From assembly GCA_964458125.1 (NCBI GenBank), contig CAYWHE010000045.1:1-22221 (forward strand): a DNA stretch of 22,221 nucleotides. Reading direction: 5' to 3'. Made by a program: the position numbers and the translations under genes. Within the stretch, counting starts at the first letter, position 1, and every line of letters begins with the position of its first letter. Origin of the DNA: CAYWHE01 sp964458125 (GTDB lineage Bacteria; Bacteroidota; Bacteroidia; AKYH767-A; OLB10). The notes under the pieces were generated by a model. It was not told the DNA's origin. It ran no database searches and saw nothing but the letters and a program-made list of their open reading frames with translations. This document shows positions 1-8,100 of this stretch, piece by piece.

Positions 1-75
1 GCGAGACGGGATTCATTCGACTACGACTTTCACTTCGGACGTTGTCCTTGTAAAAGTCAGGTCGAATTGAATTAA
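1..75. repeat. Dispersed palindromic element, copy 1 (cut by window start)
   Basis: First of three copies of a roughly 65-85 bp imperfect palindrome; the others are near 2422-2506 and 22117-22196. The left arm begins ATTCATTCGACTACGACTTT and the right arm reads AAAAGTCAGGTCGAATTGAAT, which is its approximate reverse complement. The arms close on GGAC-GTT-GTCC. The copy ends in AATTGAATTAA and runs directly into the first readable codon of a decayed DUF1801 gene. There is no coding capacity. It resembles REP/BIME-like or MITE-like intergenic elements; the family is not recognised. Confidence 0.85.
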
Positions 76-430
76 AACCAGAACTACCTCTTCAAACGTC
101 GAAGATTTTATCAATAGCGTTCAGGATATACTATCACGTTATGATAGTTTTGTACTTTTAAAACAGGTAAAAAAAACATACGGGGAAGAGCCCGTCATAT
201 GGAGAAACACAATCATTGGATTTGGAAACAAATGATACAAAAGACCCGCTAACGGAAGGGAAGTGGACCGGCTCAGGATCGGTTTTTCACTCTGCCTGGC
301 GAATCTGTCGCTATTCATCCAGGAGCATGCGGCGGTACTTTAAAAGCCCGGCAAGCACCTGACTGAAATATGATATATTTACAACCATAAACCGGAGGAT
401 ATTAATCTGAACATGCCGAAGGGAATTTAA
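71..430 (+). pseudogene. Decayed DUF1801 (YdhG-like) domain protein
   Basis: One reading frame (codons from 71) runs 119 codons to a TAA at 428-430 and reads like a DUF1801 protein throughout: NVEDFINSVQD, then TYGEEPVIW, IIGFGNK, NGREVD, GFS, NLSLFI, KPGKH and YIYNHKPEDINL. The family norm is roughly VEDFI, GEEPKMWG, IIGFG, SGREGDW, GFSPRKQ, LTLYI, LGKHKTGKSCLYI. Three in-frame stops interrupt it: TGA at 233-235, TAA at 341-343 and TGA at 371-373. The last falls where the family usually has Cys, so a single base change would explain it. No frameshift is needed. The start codon is missing: where Met-Lys-Thr would be expected there is ATT-AAA-ACC, and the ATT belongs to the end of the palindromic element. 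Intact DUF1801 proteins are about 115-145 aa and of unknown function. Recognition is from memory of the family. Confidence 0.8.
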
Positions 431-609
431 CGGCATGAGGAAATTACCCCGTCTCAGGCGGCATGGAATTCGCGCTAAGACATTCAATCACAAGTAGCGT
501 ACGTTGCAGGTTGAGGCAGATCCGGCAGCCACAGTCAAAGAACAGGTCACCTGCTTCGCAGGCAGGCCTGGTGGTAAGCGATATCAATAAATAGAATCAT
601 TTAATTCAT

Positions 610-1623
610 ATGAAAGCATTTACAAAATCAAGATACGGCGGCCCGGAAATATTGCAACTGGAAGAGGTTGAAAAACCCGCTTTGAAAGACGGTCACCTGT
701 TGATAAAAGTCGAGGCCAATTCAGCTAATCCCGCCGACTGGCATATTCTCCGCGGAAAACCATATTTTGCACGATTGACGTTTGGCTTATTCAAGCCAAA
801 AGATAAAATTCCGGGTGCAGATTTCGCAGGTGTTGTGGAAGCTGCGGGAAACGGGGTGACGCATTTTAAAGCGGGAGACCGTGTATTCGGAGAGACGCTG
901 AAAGGAGGCGCTTTTGCCGAATACATCTGTGTACCGCACACCATATGCGCCCACATGCCTGAAGGAGTTGGTTTTCCTGAAATGGCCAGCGTTCCGATTG
1001 CCGGTATAACAGCCTTGCAGGCGCTCATCACGCATGGTCGTCTACGGGAGGGCGAATCGGTTTTAATCAACGGTTCTTCAGGCGGTGTCGGTCATTTTGC
1101 CGTGCAAATTGCCAAAGCCTTTGGCGCCACAGTTACGGCAGTCTGTTCCGGAAAAAACAGTGACTTTGTAAAGTCCCTGGGCGCTGATCAGGTTATCTCC
1201 TACGATAAAGAAGACATTCATCTTCATCAGGGAAAATACAACCTCATTATTGATACGAACGGCAACCTTTTCCATGAAGACTATAAACGCATGGGAGAGC
1301 GTGGTGTCATGGTAGGTTTCACCGGCATGGGACATATGATGGGGGTGCTTTTTAAAAGAGCGTTCAGCAAATTCCCTTTGGCCCAGTTTACGGCTGAGGC
1401 CAACACAACAGATCTGAAGACGCTGGCATCGTTGATTCAAAGCGGGAAAGTCAAGGCTCACATAGAAAAGACCTATTCCTATAGAAATATTCCCGAAGCC
1501 ATCGGCCATATTGAAGCTATGCGCACGAGAGGAAAGGTGGCCATTGTTTGGAATAATATTGGCGTTTCGGAAAAAGATGCTGTCGATAAGGAAAAAAGCT
1601 CTTACCAGCCATCCGGAAGGTAG
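610..1623 (+). CDS. NAD(P)-dependent zinc-less MDR oxidoreductase (quinone oxidoreductase-like)
   Basis: A 337-aa cytoplasmic medium-chain dehydrogenase/reductase. The N-terminal GroES-like domain carries PGADFAGVVEAAGNGV (about 68-83) and AGDRVFG (88-94). The Rossmann domain carries NGSSGGVGHFAVQIAKAFGA (154-173), the family's nucleotide-binding signature. The catalytic and structural Cys/His zinc ligands of alcohol dehydrogenases are not evident, so it belongs with quinone oxidoreductase/RTN4IP1-type enzymes that reduce quinones or enones with NAD(P)H; the substrate cannot be told. Family members usually end shortly after the GKVVIVWN-like strand; here about 21 extra polar residues follow. 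The ATG at 610 gives a normal N-terminus (MKAFTKSRYGGPEIL). No Shine-Dalgarno is seen, as expected for Bacteroidota. It appears monocistronic. Confidence 0.9.
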   Translation: MKAFTKSRYGGPEILQLEEVEKPALKDGHLLIKVEANSANPADWHILRGKPYFARLTFGLFKPKDKIPGADFAGVVEAAGNGVTHFKAGDRVFGETLKGGAFAEYICVPHTICAHMPEGVGFPEMASVPIAGITALQALITHGRLREGESVLINGSSGGVGHFAVQIAKAFGATVTAVCSGKNSDFVKSLGADQVISYDKEDIHLHQGKYNLIIDTNGNLFHEDYKRMGERGVMVGFTGMGHMMGVLFKRAFSKFPLAQFTAEANTTDLKTLASLIQSGKVKAHIEKTYSYRNIPEAIGHIEAMRTRGKVAIVWNNIGVSEKDAVDKEKSSYQPSGR

Positions 1624-1982
1624 CCACGACCACAAAGCCGCCGGGTTTGCCTCCCACCTTTACCCTCCTCAGCCTGGTAAAAGCAAACAACTGTCCTTTT
1701 TGTCACCAGGAACGATTGTTTAAAATCCTTGTCCGGTGTTTTGTTATTGTCCATTTCTGTTTGGCAGACCCTACATACCAGAAAATTAATAAGTCCGTTC
1801 ACTTTATTCGAATGCAAATAGTATAAAACGGGTTTGCAAAAACTTATGTATAGATGGGTTTATAAACTTTACCGGTATATATTTAAATTTGTTGCCGGTG
1901 AACCGGGTTACCGTTAAAGCCGTTTTTCTCATAACCCCGGGACGTTATAGTAATAGCAACAGGACCGTTAACAACCGATAAC
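1624..1982. other. Intergenic region with no gene seen (359 bp)
   Basis: No convincing ORF on either strand and no clear terminator after the MDR gene. The only recognisable signal is a TAAATTTG -7-like box at 1884-1891, listed separately. Short minus-strand ORFs here read as unrelated low-quality peptides. Confidence 0.5.
1884..1891 (+). promoter_or_regulatory. Candidate Bacteroidota -7 box (TAAATTTG)
   Basis: An exact match to the TAnnTTTG -7 consensus, 91 bp upstream of the start at 1983. No good TTG/TTTG -33 element is seen 19-21 bp further upstream, so this is a motif-only call. Confidence 0.35.
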
Positions 1983-2339
1983 ATGAAACAAGACCCCGAA
2001 ATTAGTGAGATCCAAAACGTGATGCGGACAGCAATGGTTGTTAAAAGAAAACAACCATTTTATGACTGGTTAAAAAATATTGAAAAAAACAGCAATTTCA
2101 GTCATGCCGTTGAAGCCGATGTTTACTTACTTCCAGACTTCGAGGAAATCGGGGAAATGGAAAACTGGATTAAAAAACATTTTGATCGCATTTTTTGCGA
2201 TCAACTTTTGGGCTGGTATTCAAATGAAACATTATGGGTAAAAAACAGAACCTTCAAAATGTTTCAGGAATGGTTTGACTATTCCATGCATACCATGGTT
2301 TGGGATGTGGTTGAAGACCCTATTGATAAACTTGGCTAA
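1983..2339 (+). CDS. Conserved hypothetical protein of Bacteroidota
   Basis: A 118-aa soluble acidic protein with no signal peptide or membrane segment. Visible conserved-looking blocks are VVKRKQPFYDWL near the N-terminus, ADVYLLPDF in the middle, then IKKHFDRIFCDQLLGWY, LWVKNRTFKMFQEWFDYSMH and MVWDVVEDPI. I recall similar small uncharacterised proteins in other Bacteroidota with the same pattern (Lys-Gln-Pro-Phe start, WY-x(4)-LW, NRTxKMFxEWFD, H-x-MVxD). No function is known to me and no catalytic motif is evident. It stands alone, with long gaps on both sides and a TAAATTTG box upstream. It is most likely a real gene because it uses codons like its neighbours and begins with ATG at 1983. 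Confidence 0.8.
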   Translation: MKQDPEISEIQNVMRTAMVVKRKQPFYDWLKNIEKNSNFSHAVEADVYLLPDFEEIGEMENWIKKHFDRIFCDQLLGWYSNETLWVKNRTFKMFQEWFDYSMHTMVWDVVEDPIDKLG

Positions 2340-2421
2340 GTGAACTACTCCCGCCACAAGCAACGGGATATCATTCCATCTGTTTTTCATTTGTTGCAAG
2401 CAGCGGCGTATTGAACTGATT

Positions 2422-2506
2422 CCGATTCGCTTCATGACCGGGATTCATTCGACTACGACTTTCACTTCGGACTTTGTCCTTGTAAAAGTCAAGTCGAATT
2501 GAATTA
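2422..2506. repeat. Dispersed palindromic element, copy 2
   Basis: Starts with a conserved left shoulder (CCGATTCGCTTC, then GACCGGG) and continues with ATTCATTCGACTACGACTTT at 2443-2462 and AAAAGTCAAGTCGAATTGAA at 2484-2503. The arms are imperfect reverse complements. The central GGAC-TTT-GTCC differs from copies 1 and 3 by one base in the loop, and GGAC/GTCC pairing is retained. The 12-mer AAGCAGCGGCGT lies just upstream at 2398-2409; the same 12-mer lies downstream of copy 3. Confidence 0.85.
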
Positions 2507-2674
2507 ACAGGTAACAGGAAAAGCCTGCTATGAGGAACTCCGATGACTTTTGCAATTTATTAATCCAAATTCCTTTCTGTGCAATGCCCTGCCGCTTACC
2601 GGTTAAAAACGGCTGATTAATACCGGAATCCGACCTTTTATTAAGTATGGAATGCGATGCCCTCTCCTGTTAGA

Positions 2675-2682
2675 TAGATTTG
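2675..2682 (+). promoter_or_regulatory. Candidate -7 box (TAGATTTG) for the SDR/flavoprotein operon
   Basis: Exact TAnnTTTG match 118 bp upstream of the chosen SDR start. The -33 element is weak or absent, so confidence is low. Confidence 0.35.
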
Positions 2683-2750
2683 CCTTATCATTCATTGAAA
2701 GAATGGTAGGGACAAAGCTGAAAACCCTTCAACAAGTAAGCCTGAACATG

Positions 2751-2782
2751 CAGTGTGGTTAGGCATAGCGCATTCCACACTG
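2751..2782 (+). promoter_or_regulatory. Perfect 8-bp inverted repeat in the SDR leader
   Basis: CAGTGTGG at 2751-2758 and CCACACTG at 2775-2782 are exact reverse complements with a 16-nt spacer, ending 17 nt before the ATG at 2800. It could be an operator half-site pair or a leader hairpin. It lies inside the GTG-started extension of the SDR frame, which argues against that longer start. Confidence 0.4.
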
Positions 2783-2799
2783 AAAAACAAAACATTCCA

Positions 2800-3672
2800 A
2801 TGGAAACCAACTATAAAAACAAAGTCGTTTGGATAACGGGCGCATCCTCCGGAATCGGCGAGGCGCTGGCCTATTCACTAAACAGGAAGGGAGCCTTGCT
2901 GATCATCTCAGGCAGAAGCATCGAAAATCTTGAAAAGGTAAAACGTCATTGTTTACATCCGGCCCGTGTGGAGGTGCTTCCAATTGATCTTGAACAGCCT
3001 GACACGCTTTCCGCCAAAACAGAACAGGCGCTGACGCTATTCGGAAGGGTTGATTTCATGATGCACAATGCAGGCGTAGCCCTTCGCGACCGCGTGATTC
3101 ATACGTCCATGGACATGGACAGGAGGATCATGCAGGTGAATTACTTTGCACCGGTAGCCATCACCAAGGCCCTGCTTCCTTCCATGATTAAAAATAAATC
3201 CGGCAACATAGCAGTGGTCAGCAGCATCTCGGGCAAATTCGGGGTTCCCAAGCTTTCCGCCTATTCCGCTTCCAAGCATGCCCTTCATGGGTTCTTTGAA
3301 TCACTGCGTTCGGAAGTACACAAGCACAACGTGCATGTCACCATCATCACACCGGGATTCATCAAAACCGGTATAACCGTTAATGCCTATACGGGACAGG
3401 GCGGCAATTATGGCAAAATGGTCAATGCCAATAAAAACGGCATGTCACCGGAACGTTGCGCAGAAAAAATGGCTAAAGCCATGCTGAAAAACAAGCAGGA
3501 AGCTTATATCGGCGGTGTAGACATCCTGAGCATCTACATCAAACGTTTTTTCCCGGACCTGTTCTCCGTGGTGATCAGAAGTTCCCCGATAAGAAAAATG
3601 GAGACCATCAAACATTTTATAAAGAAGCTGATCTTCATTCCTTCCGTTAAACTTCAACCGGCCGGCATTTAA
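2800..3672 (+). CDS. Short-chain dehydrogenase/reductase (classical SDR)
   Basis: A 290-aa NAD(P)-dependent oxidoreductase with a single Rossmann fold. Visible motifs are TGASSGIG (13-20, cofactor binding), HNAG (89-92, usually NNAG), Asn114, Ser142 and YSASK (Tyr155, Lys159), giving the full Asn-Ser-Tyr-Lys tetrad. The substrate is unknown; the layout resembles DHRS7-like SDRs that reduce carbonyls on steroids, lipids or xenobiotics. I chose the ATG at 2800. An in-frame GTG at 2755 would add 15 residues atypical of the family and overlap an inverted repeat. The C-terminus (about 245-290) is basic and hydrophobic and may touch the membrane. The next gene starts 4 nt later, so the two are probably co-transcribed and may share a redox role. 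Confidence 0.9.
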   Translation: METNYKNKVVWITGASSGIGEALAYSLNRKGALLIISGRSIENLEKVKRHCLHPARVEVLPIDLEQPDTLSAKTEQALTLFGRVDFMMHNAGVALRDRVIHTSMDMDRRIMQVNYFAPVAITKALLPSMIKNKSGNIAVVSSISGKFGVPKLSAYSASKHALHGFFESLRSEVHKHNVHVTIITPGFIKTGITVNAYTGQGGNYGKMVNANKNGMSPERCAEKMAKAMLKNKQEAYIGGVDILSIYIKRFFPDLFSVVIRSSPIRKMETIKHFIKKLIFIPSVKLQPAGI

Positions 3673-3676
3673 TCCG

Positions 3677-4942
3677 ATGAAAACAACTATCCTGATGCTG
3701 GGCGGAGGCTACACGACCGTGTGGGCTTATAAATCTCTGGAGCGCAAGCTGTCCGGCAAGCTTAAAAGCGGCCGGGTGGAGATCCTGGTGGTGGCCCCGA
3801 ATAAGTGCCATTCCTTTCATGGTTTTTGCGGTGAAGTGGTTGCAGGATTGTTGCCTGTACAAGCTACCTTAACCCCCCTTGCCAAAATTATGAAGCATGC
3901 CCGGTTCATCGACGGATGGGTGGAAAGCATAGACGCCAAAGAACATACTGCCACAGTTAAGCTGATGGCAGAAAATAAATATGTTGTACTCCGGTATGAT
4001 GAACTGGTCATCGGCGTCGGAATGAAGGATAACGAGGAAACGGTCAGCGGCTTAAAGGAATTTGGGCATGGCGTAAAAAATGACGGTGCGCTTGAGGAAT
4101 GCAGGAAAAAAATAATCATGTCCCTGGAAGCCGCATCAACCATTACTTCTGATACGCTGAGAAAAAAATACCTGACCTTTGTCATTGCGGGCGCCGGACC
4201 GGCAGGAGTTGAATTCTGCACCAATCTCGCTGAATTTATACATGCTGCAGGGAAAAAATTACCGGCTTTGAAAAATACCCGTCCGGAGATCGTCCTTGTT
4301 CATAGTGGTGCTGAACCCATGCCGGCATTCAGCATTGGCAGGGGCAAACTGATCCGTTACTGTACAACACAGTTAAAAATGTCGGGTGTACGCTTCCTGA
4401 CAAATACCAGGGTGACGGAAGTAACCCGGGAAGGCGCATGGCTGTCGGACGATTCATTTATTGCTTCCAATATGGTTGTTTCCATCATCGGACAGAAAAC
4501 CATTCCCATCCGGGGTATGGAATCATTCTCGCATGAAAAAACAAAACGCATTGCAGTCACTTCCTTTTTAAATCTGGAATCTGCAGCACATGTATGGGCG
4601 GGAGGCGATGCCGCCCATGTGATGCATATCAACGGAGAATATGTTTGTCCGCCGAATGCGCTTTGGGCCATTAAGCACGGAGAACTCATCGGAAATAATA
4701 TAGCCTGGAAATTAAACGGCAAAAAGCCCGGTAAATTTTCTTACCGGGGGCTCGGTCAGGCTGCTTCACTCGGCGTTGGAAAAGCGGTTGGAGAACTTTA
4801 TGGCATTGAACTTACCGGCTGGCTTCCCTGGATCATGCGCATGATTGTTTTCTTAAGGTTCATGCCCTTGCGGTCACAGGCCATGACCGTCGGTTTCCGG
4901 TTTATCAGGTCCATACTTACGGGCAGAATTATTCCGGTATGA
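3677..4942 (+). CDS. FAD-dependent pyridine nucleotide-disulfide oxidoreductase, NDH-2-like
   Basis: A 421-aa flavoprotein with two dinucleotide-binding folds. The FAD site is LGGGYTTVWAY (8-18), where the third Gly of GxGxxG is Thr14. The NAD(P)H site is GAGPAGVEF (172-180), and the second FAD motif is VWAGGDAAHV (306-315). The region after it (CPPNALWAIKHGELIGNN, then LGQAASLGVGKAVGELYG) matches the NDH-2 pattern. The C-terminal part, with a hydrophobic stretch around WLPWIMRMIVFLRFM, could bind the membrane, as in type II NADH:quinone oxidoreductases. Known chemistry of the family is non-proton-pumping electron transfer from NAD(P)H to quinone or another acceptor. Coupling with the SDR 4 nt upstream suggests reoxidation of its cofactor or a shared lipid/quinone substrate; that is inference. 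Confidence 0.85.
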   Translation: MKTTILMLGGGYTTVWAYKSLERKLSGKLKSGRVEILVVAPNKCHSFHGFCGEVVAGLLPVQATLTPLAKIMKHARFIDGWVESIDAKEHTATVKLMAENKYVVLRYDELVIGVGMKDNEETVSGLKEFGHGVKNDGALEECRKKIIMSLEAASTITSDTLRKKYLTFVIAGAGPAGVEFCTNLAEFIHAAGKKLPALKNTRPEIVLVHSGAEPMPAFSIGRGKLIRYCTTQLKMSGVRFLTNTRVTEVTREGAWLSDDSFIASNMVVSIIGQKTIPIRGMESFSHEKTKRIAVTSFLNLESAAHVWAGGDAAHVMHINGEYVCPPNALWAIKHGELIGNNIAWKLNGKKPGKFSYRGLGQAASLGVGKAVGELYGIELTGWLPWIMRMIVFLRFMPLRSQAMTVGFRFIRSILTGRIIPV

Positions 4943-5162
4943 TAAACCAAATCGCGCCATGATCCTGCGTTTTTCATTAAATGGGGTTTCAGCTTCAGAT
5001 TTTTGCCCGGCACGCATTCGAAATACCTGTCTGGATGAAACAGATTCACCCTGCGGAAATTCAAAAAAAACGGATTTACATTTTGCTCCTTTGTATACAG
5101 ACTGAAAATTCAGCAGGCTTGTAAGGTCTGCCAGGGATGTATATTTTCAAAGGCGCAACAGG

Positions 5163-8100
5163 TTAACCTGCCAGTCCTATATGAATGACAACCCGGGTGC
5201 CGGATGCTTCGCCGGAGTCATTGATCAGATCAACCACTTCCACCGATGATGTTGCCATACTCCTTTTATTGAGCAGGGCCAGGCGCTCGCGGGTGAGTTC
5301 GAGACCCAGGGATTTTTTATGGGCCGTTGATTTGGAACGGAAAGATGCCGCCTGTAGCCGGCCGATGCCATTATCTTCAATAATGCATTGTAAACGGTCC
5401 GACTGCCGGCTGATGTGAACCCGGAGGTCACCGGCCGTTTCCTTGTGCAACAACCCGTGCCAGATGGCATTTTCCACGAAGGGCTGAAAAATCAGGGGTG
5501 GCACGCAGACGGATTCAGGCATGACATGCTCATCGGTAATAATCTCATAAATGAATTTTTTATCGAACCTCAGTTTTTCCATTTCGATATAAAGCTTCAG
5601 CGCTTCCAGCTCGCTCTGCAGGGAAATAAGCTTTTCGTTGGAATGTTCCAGGATGAGACGGATCAGTTTTGAAAATTTAATCAGGAAGGCGGAAGCGGTG
5701 GTGGCATCATTTTGCAGGATGAAGCCATTGATGGAATTCAGACAATTAAAAATAAAATGAGGATTCATCTGCGCCCTCAAGGCCTGCTGACGGGTATGTT
5801 CGATTTGCGCCTGCAGGTCGCTGAGCCGTTTTTCATTTTCATTGATTTCCTGTTCCTTCAGGGCGTTCATGATTTTGGTGCCGGAGATGGAAGCGATGGT
5901 CTTCATGAGCTCCAGGTGTTTTTGCTTAAAGAAATTCCTTTCGGGATGTTCCGAATCAATTACGCCAATCACCCGGCCTTCATAAAGGATGGGCACGGCA
6001 AGTTCTGAGAGGCGCATGCTGTCATCGGCAATATAACGGGAATCGAGGCGGGTATCTTTCACGATTTCTGCCTGACCGGTCTGTGCTACGGTGCCCACAA
6101 TACCCCTACCGAGGGGCAGGGCAATCGGGTTCAGAATTTTCTGCCCGCTTTTACTCTTATTGCCGTAGGCCGCCTTCTGGTGGAGGAGCCCGTCCTGTTC
6201 ATCCAGCAGGTAAACCACGCAATCCAGGAAGTTGGTCCGGGCAATCACATTCTGGGTGATGTCCCATAATATTTCATCGACCTTGTTCCCGCCGGTTATG
6301 GAACCGGCAAAATAAGCGATAGCCTCCTCCGATTTTTCCTTCCATTCCTTTCTTTTCCAAAGACTGAAATACCAGTATACCAGTCCGGCGAGGACGAACA
6401 GTAATAGTAAACGAAACCAAATAGTGGCATAAAATACGCTGGCCACTTCCAGCCGGACCGGCTGCCTGCACTCGACCCAACTTCCACCGGCATCCAGGGC
6501 CCTGACCCGGAAGGTGTAGGAACCGCCGCCCACGTTGGTGTAGTAAACGGTCCTGCGGTCCCCGCTGCTGATCCAGTCCTTATCGAATCCTTCCAGCATG
6601 TAGGAGAATCGTATATGCGGATTTTTCAGGCAGCTGAGGGAAGAGAAATCAAAGGAAAAAAAATTCTGTTTAGGAGACAGGGATACGTGAGTCTGCTCCG
6701 GCAGGAAGGGCAGATTGAATTCTCCGGAAGTAAAACCGGATATGAGTACAGGCTCCATTTTCCCTGTCGGCATGCGGCAGTCGGGTTGGAACAGGATGTA
6801 TCCGTTCCGTGTTTCCGAGGCTATGCGTCCATCGGGAAGCAGGCAGAAATGGTTGACATAATCAGTACTGTTCCGGGCGAAATCAATTTCAATATTTTCG
6901 GCCATGAGGTTGTCCAGGCCCAGAATGGAATACTGGTAGTAGTACGAAAGCCAGAGCTGGTTTTTTCTGTCCCTGATCATATGATGATAGGCCAGGTTTG
7001 ACAACCCATTGGAAGCTGACAGCAACTTCAACGTATGGGTGGCCGGATTATACCGCGTGAGACCGGTGACATAATTGGTGAACCACAAATTGTTGCCGGC
7101 ATCGTGTTCCATGGTGACATACTTGTAGTCGGGCAGTCCGGAATCCTTTTTACGGAGGTAGTACTCGAACTTTTCATTCTGTTCATCAAACCGGATCAGC
7201 CCGTCATTTTCAGCCATGATCCAGATGGTTCCGTCACGGTCCTCGTGGAGGTCGTAAATATAATTGCCGGAAAAACCCGCGGAATCATTTTCATTATACC
7301 GGTAATGCCGGTAGGAGCGGCTCTGAACAGAATACCGGAACAAACCGTTGTGGTGGCTGGTGAACCAGAGTTCGCCCTTTTTCGATATTATCATCTTCAG
7401 AATAAACCTGCCCTTCAGGCCTTCGCTGTCGGGGATATCCGGAAGCCGCTCAAAAACCTCCCGCTTCACATCAAACACCCAGATGCCGTCGGTCGTGCCG
7501 AAATACAGCCGCCCGGGCGTTGGCGTCATAGCGGAGATCCTGATTTTCGTGTCTTTGTACGCTCTTGTTTCCGGAAAGAAGTCATACGATTTAAAAGCTC
7601 CCGTTGCCGGGTCATGCCGGATGGCATACCGGTATGAAGGCGCCATCCATACGCCCCCCTGGAAATCACCGTTGAGGAGCATTTCCTGCATGTATTGCTT
7701 CCGATGGATGATACTGTCGGGCAGAAGGTTTATCGAAAAGAAATTCTGGTCGGGATTCGTATAACTGATGCCGTTAGTAGTTCCTAGGTAAACCGTGCCG
7801 TCATCCTCATCAAAGGCATCCATGAACAGGCCTGCGGCTATGGAATAATTGTCTTCGGGTTTATTCCCGAATTCCGAGATCTTCCCTGTACCGGCTTCCA
7901 TAAAAAAAAGTCTCCGGCCCCACGTGGAAATCCATTTATTATCATGCCGGTCCATAAATATTTTGGCGATGAAAACGCGTTCCTCCTGCCAGGAAGCAGT
8001 TGACTGGCGCGTAAGGCGGTGGCTTTTGAGGTCATAGGTAACGATTTCATCATTATCGTGATCCTCGTAAATCATCCGGTTCTGATGATCCAGGGTCAGG

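Larger units (their letters stand above)
2340..2799. other. Intergenic region holding repeat copy 2 and SDR operon signals (460 bp)
   Basis: Contains the second palindromic element (2422-2506), a TAGATTTG -7-like box (2675-2682) and an 8-bp inverted repeat before the SDR gene (2751-2782). No ORF in it looks like a protein. Confidence 0.5.

Noticed and set aside
131..147. CTATCA-cgtta-TGATAG inverted repeat as an operator
   Set aside because: It lies within codons of the decayed DUF1801 gene and 463 bp from the next start.
412..437. CATGCCG/CGGCATG inverted repeat as a terminator
   Set aside because: A 7-bp stem with a 12-nt loop and no T tract, overlapping the pseudogene end; at most a relic.
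1602..1817. 71-aa minus-strand ORF with a CRVC motif
   Set aside because: It overlaps the MDR 3' end, has low-complexity composition and no second metal-binding pair.
5159..5170. CAGGTTAACCTG perfect 12-bp palindrome at the sensor stop codon
   Set aside because: It overlaps coding sequence and stop, has no loop or T run and no promoter nearby; probably chance.
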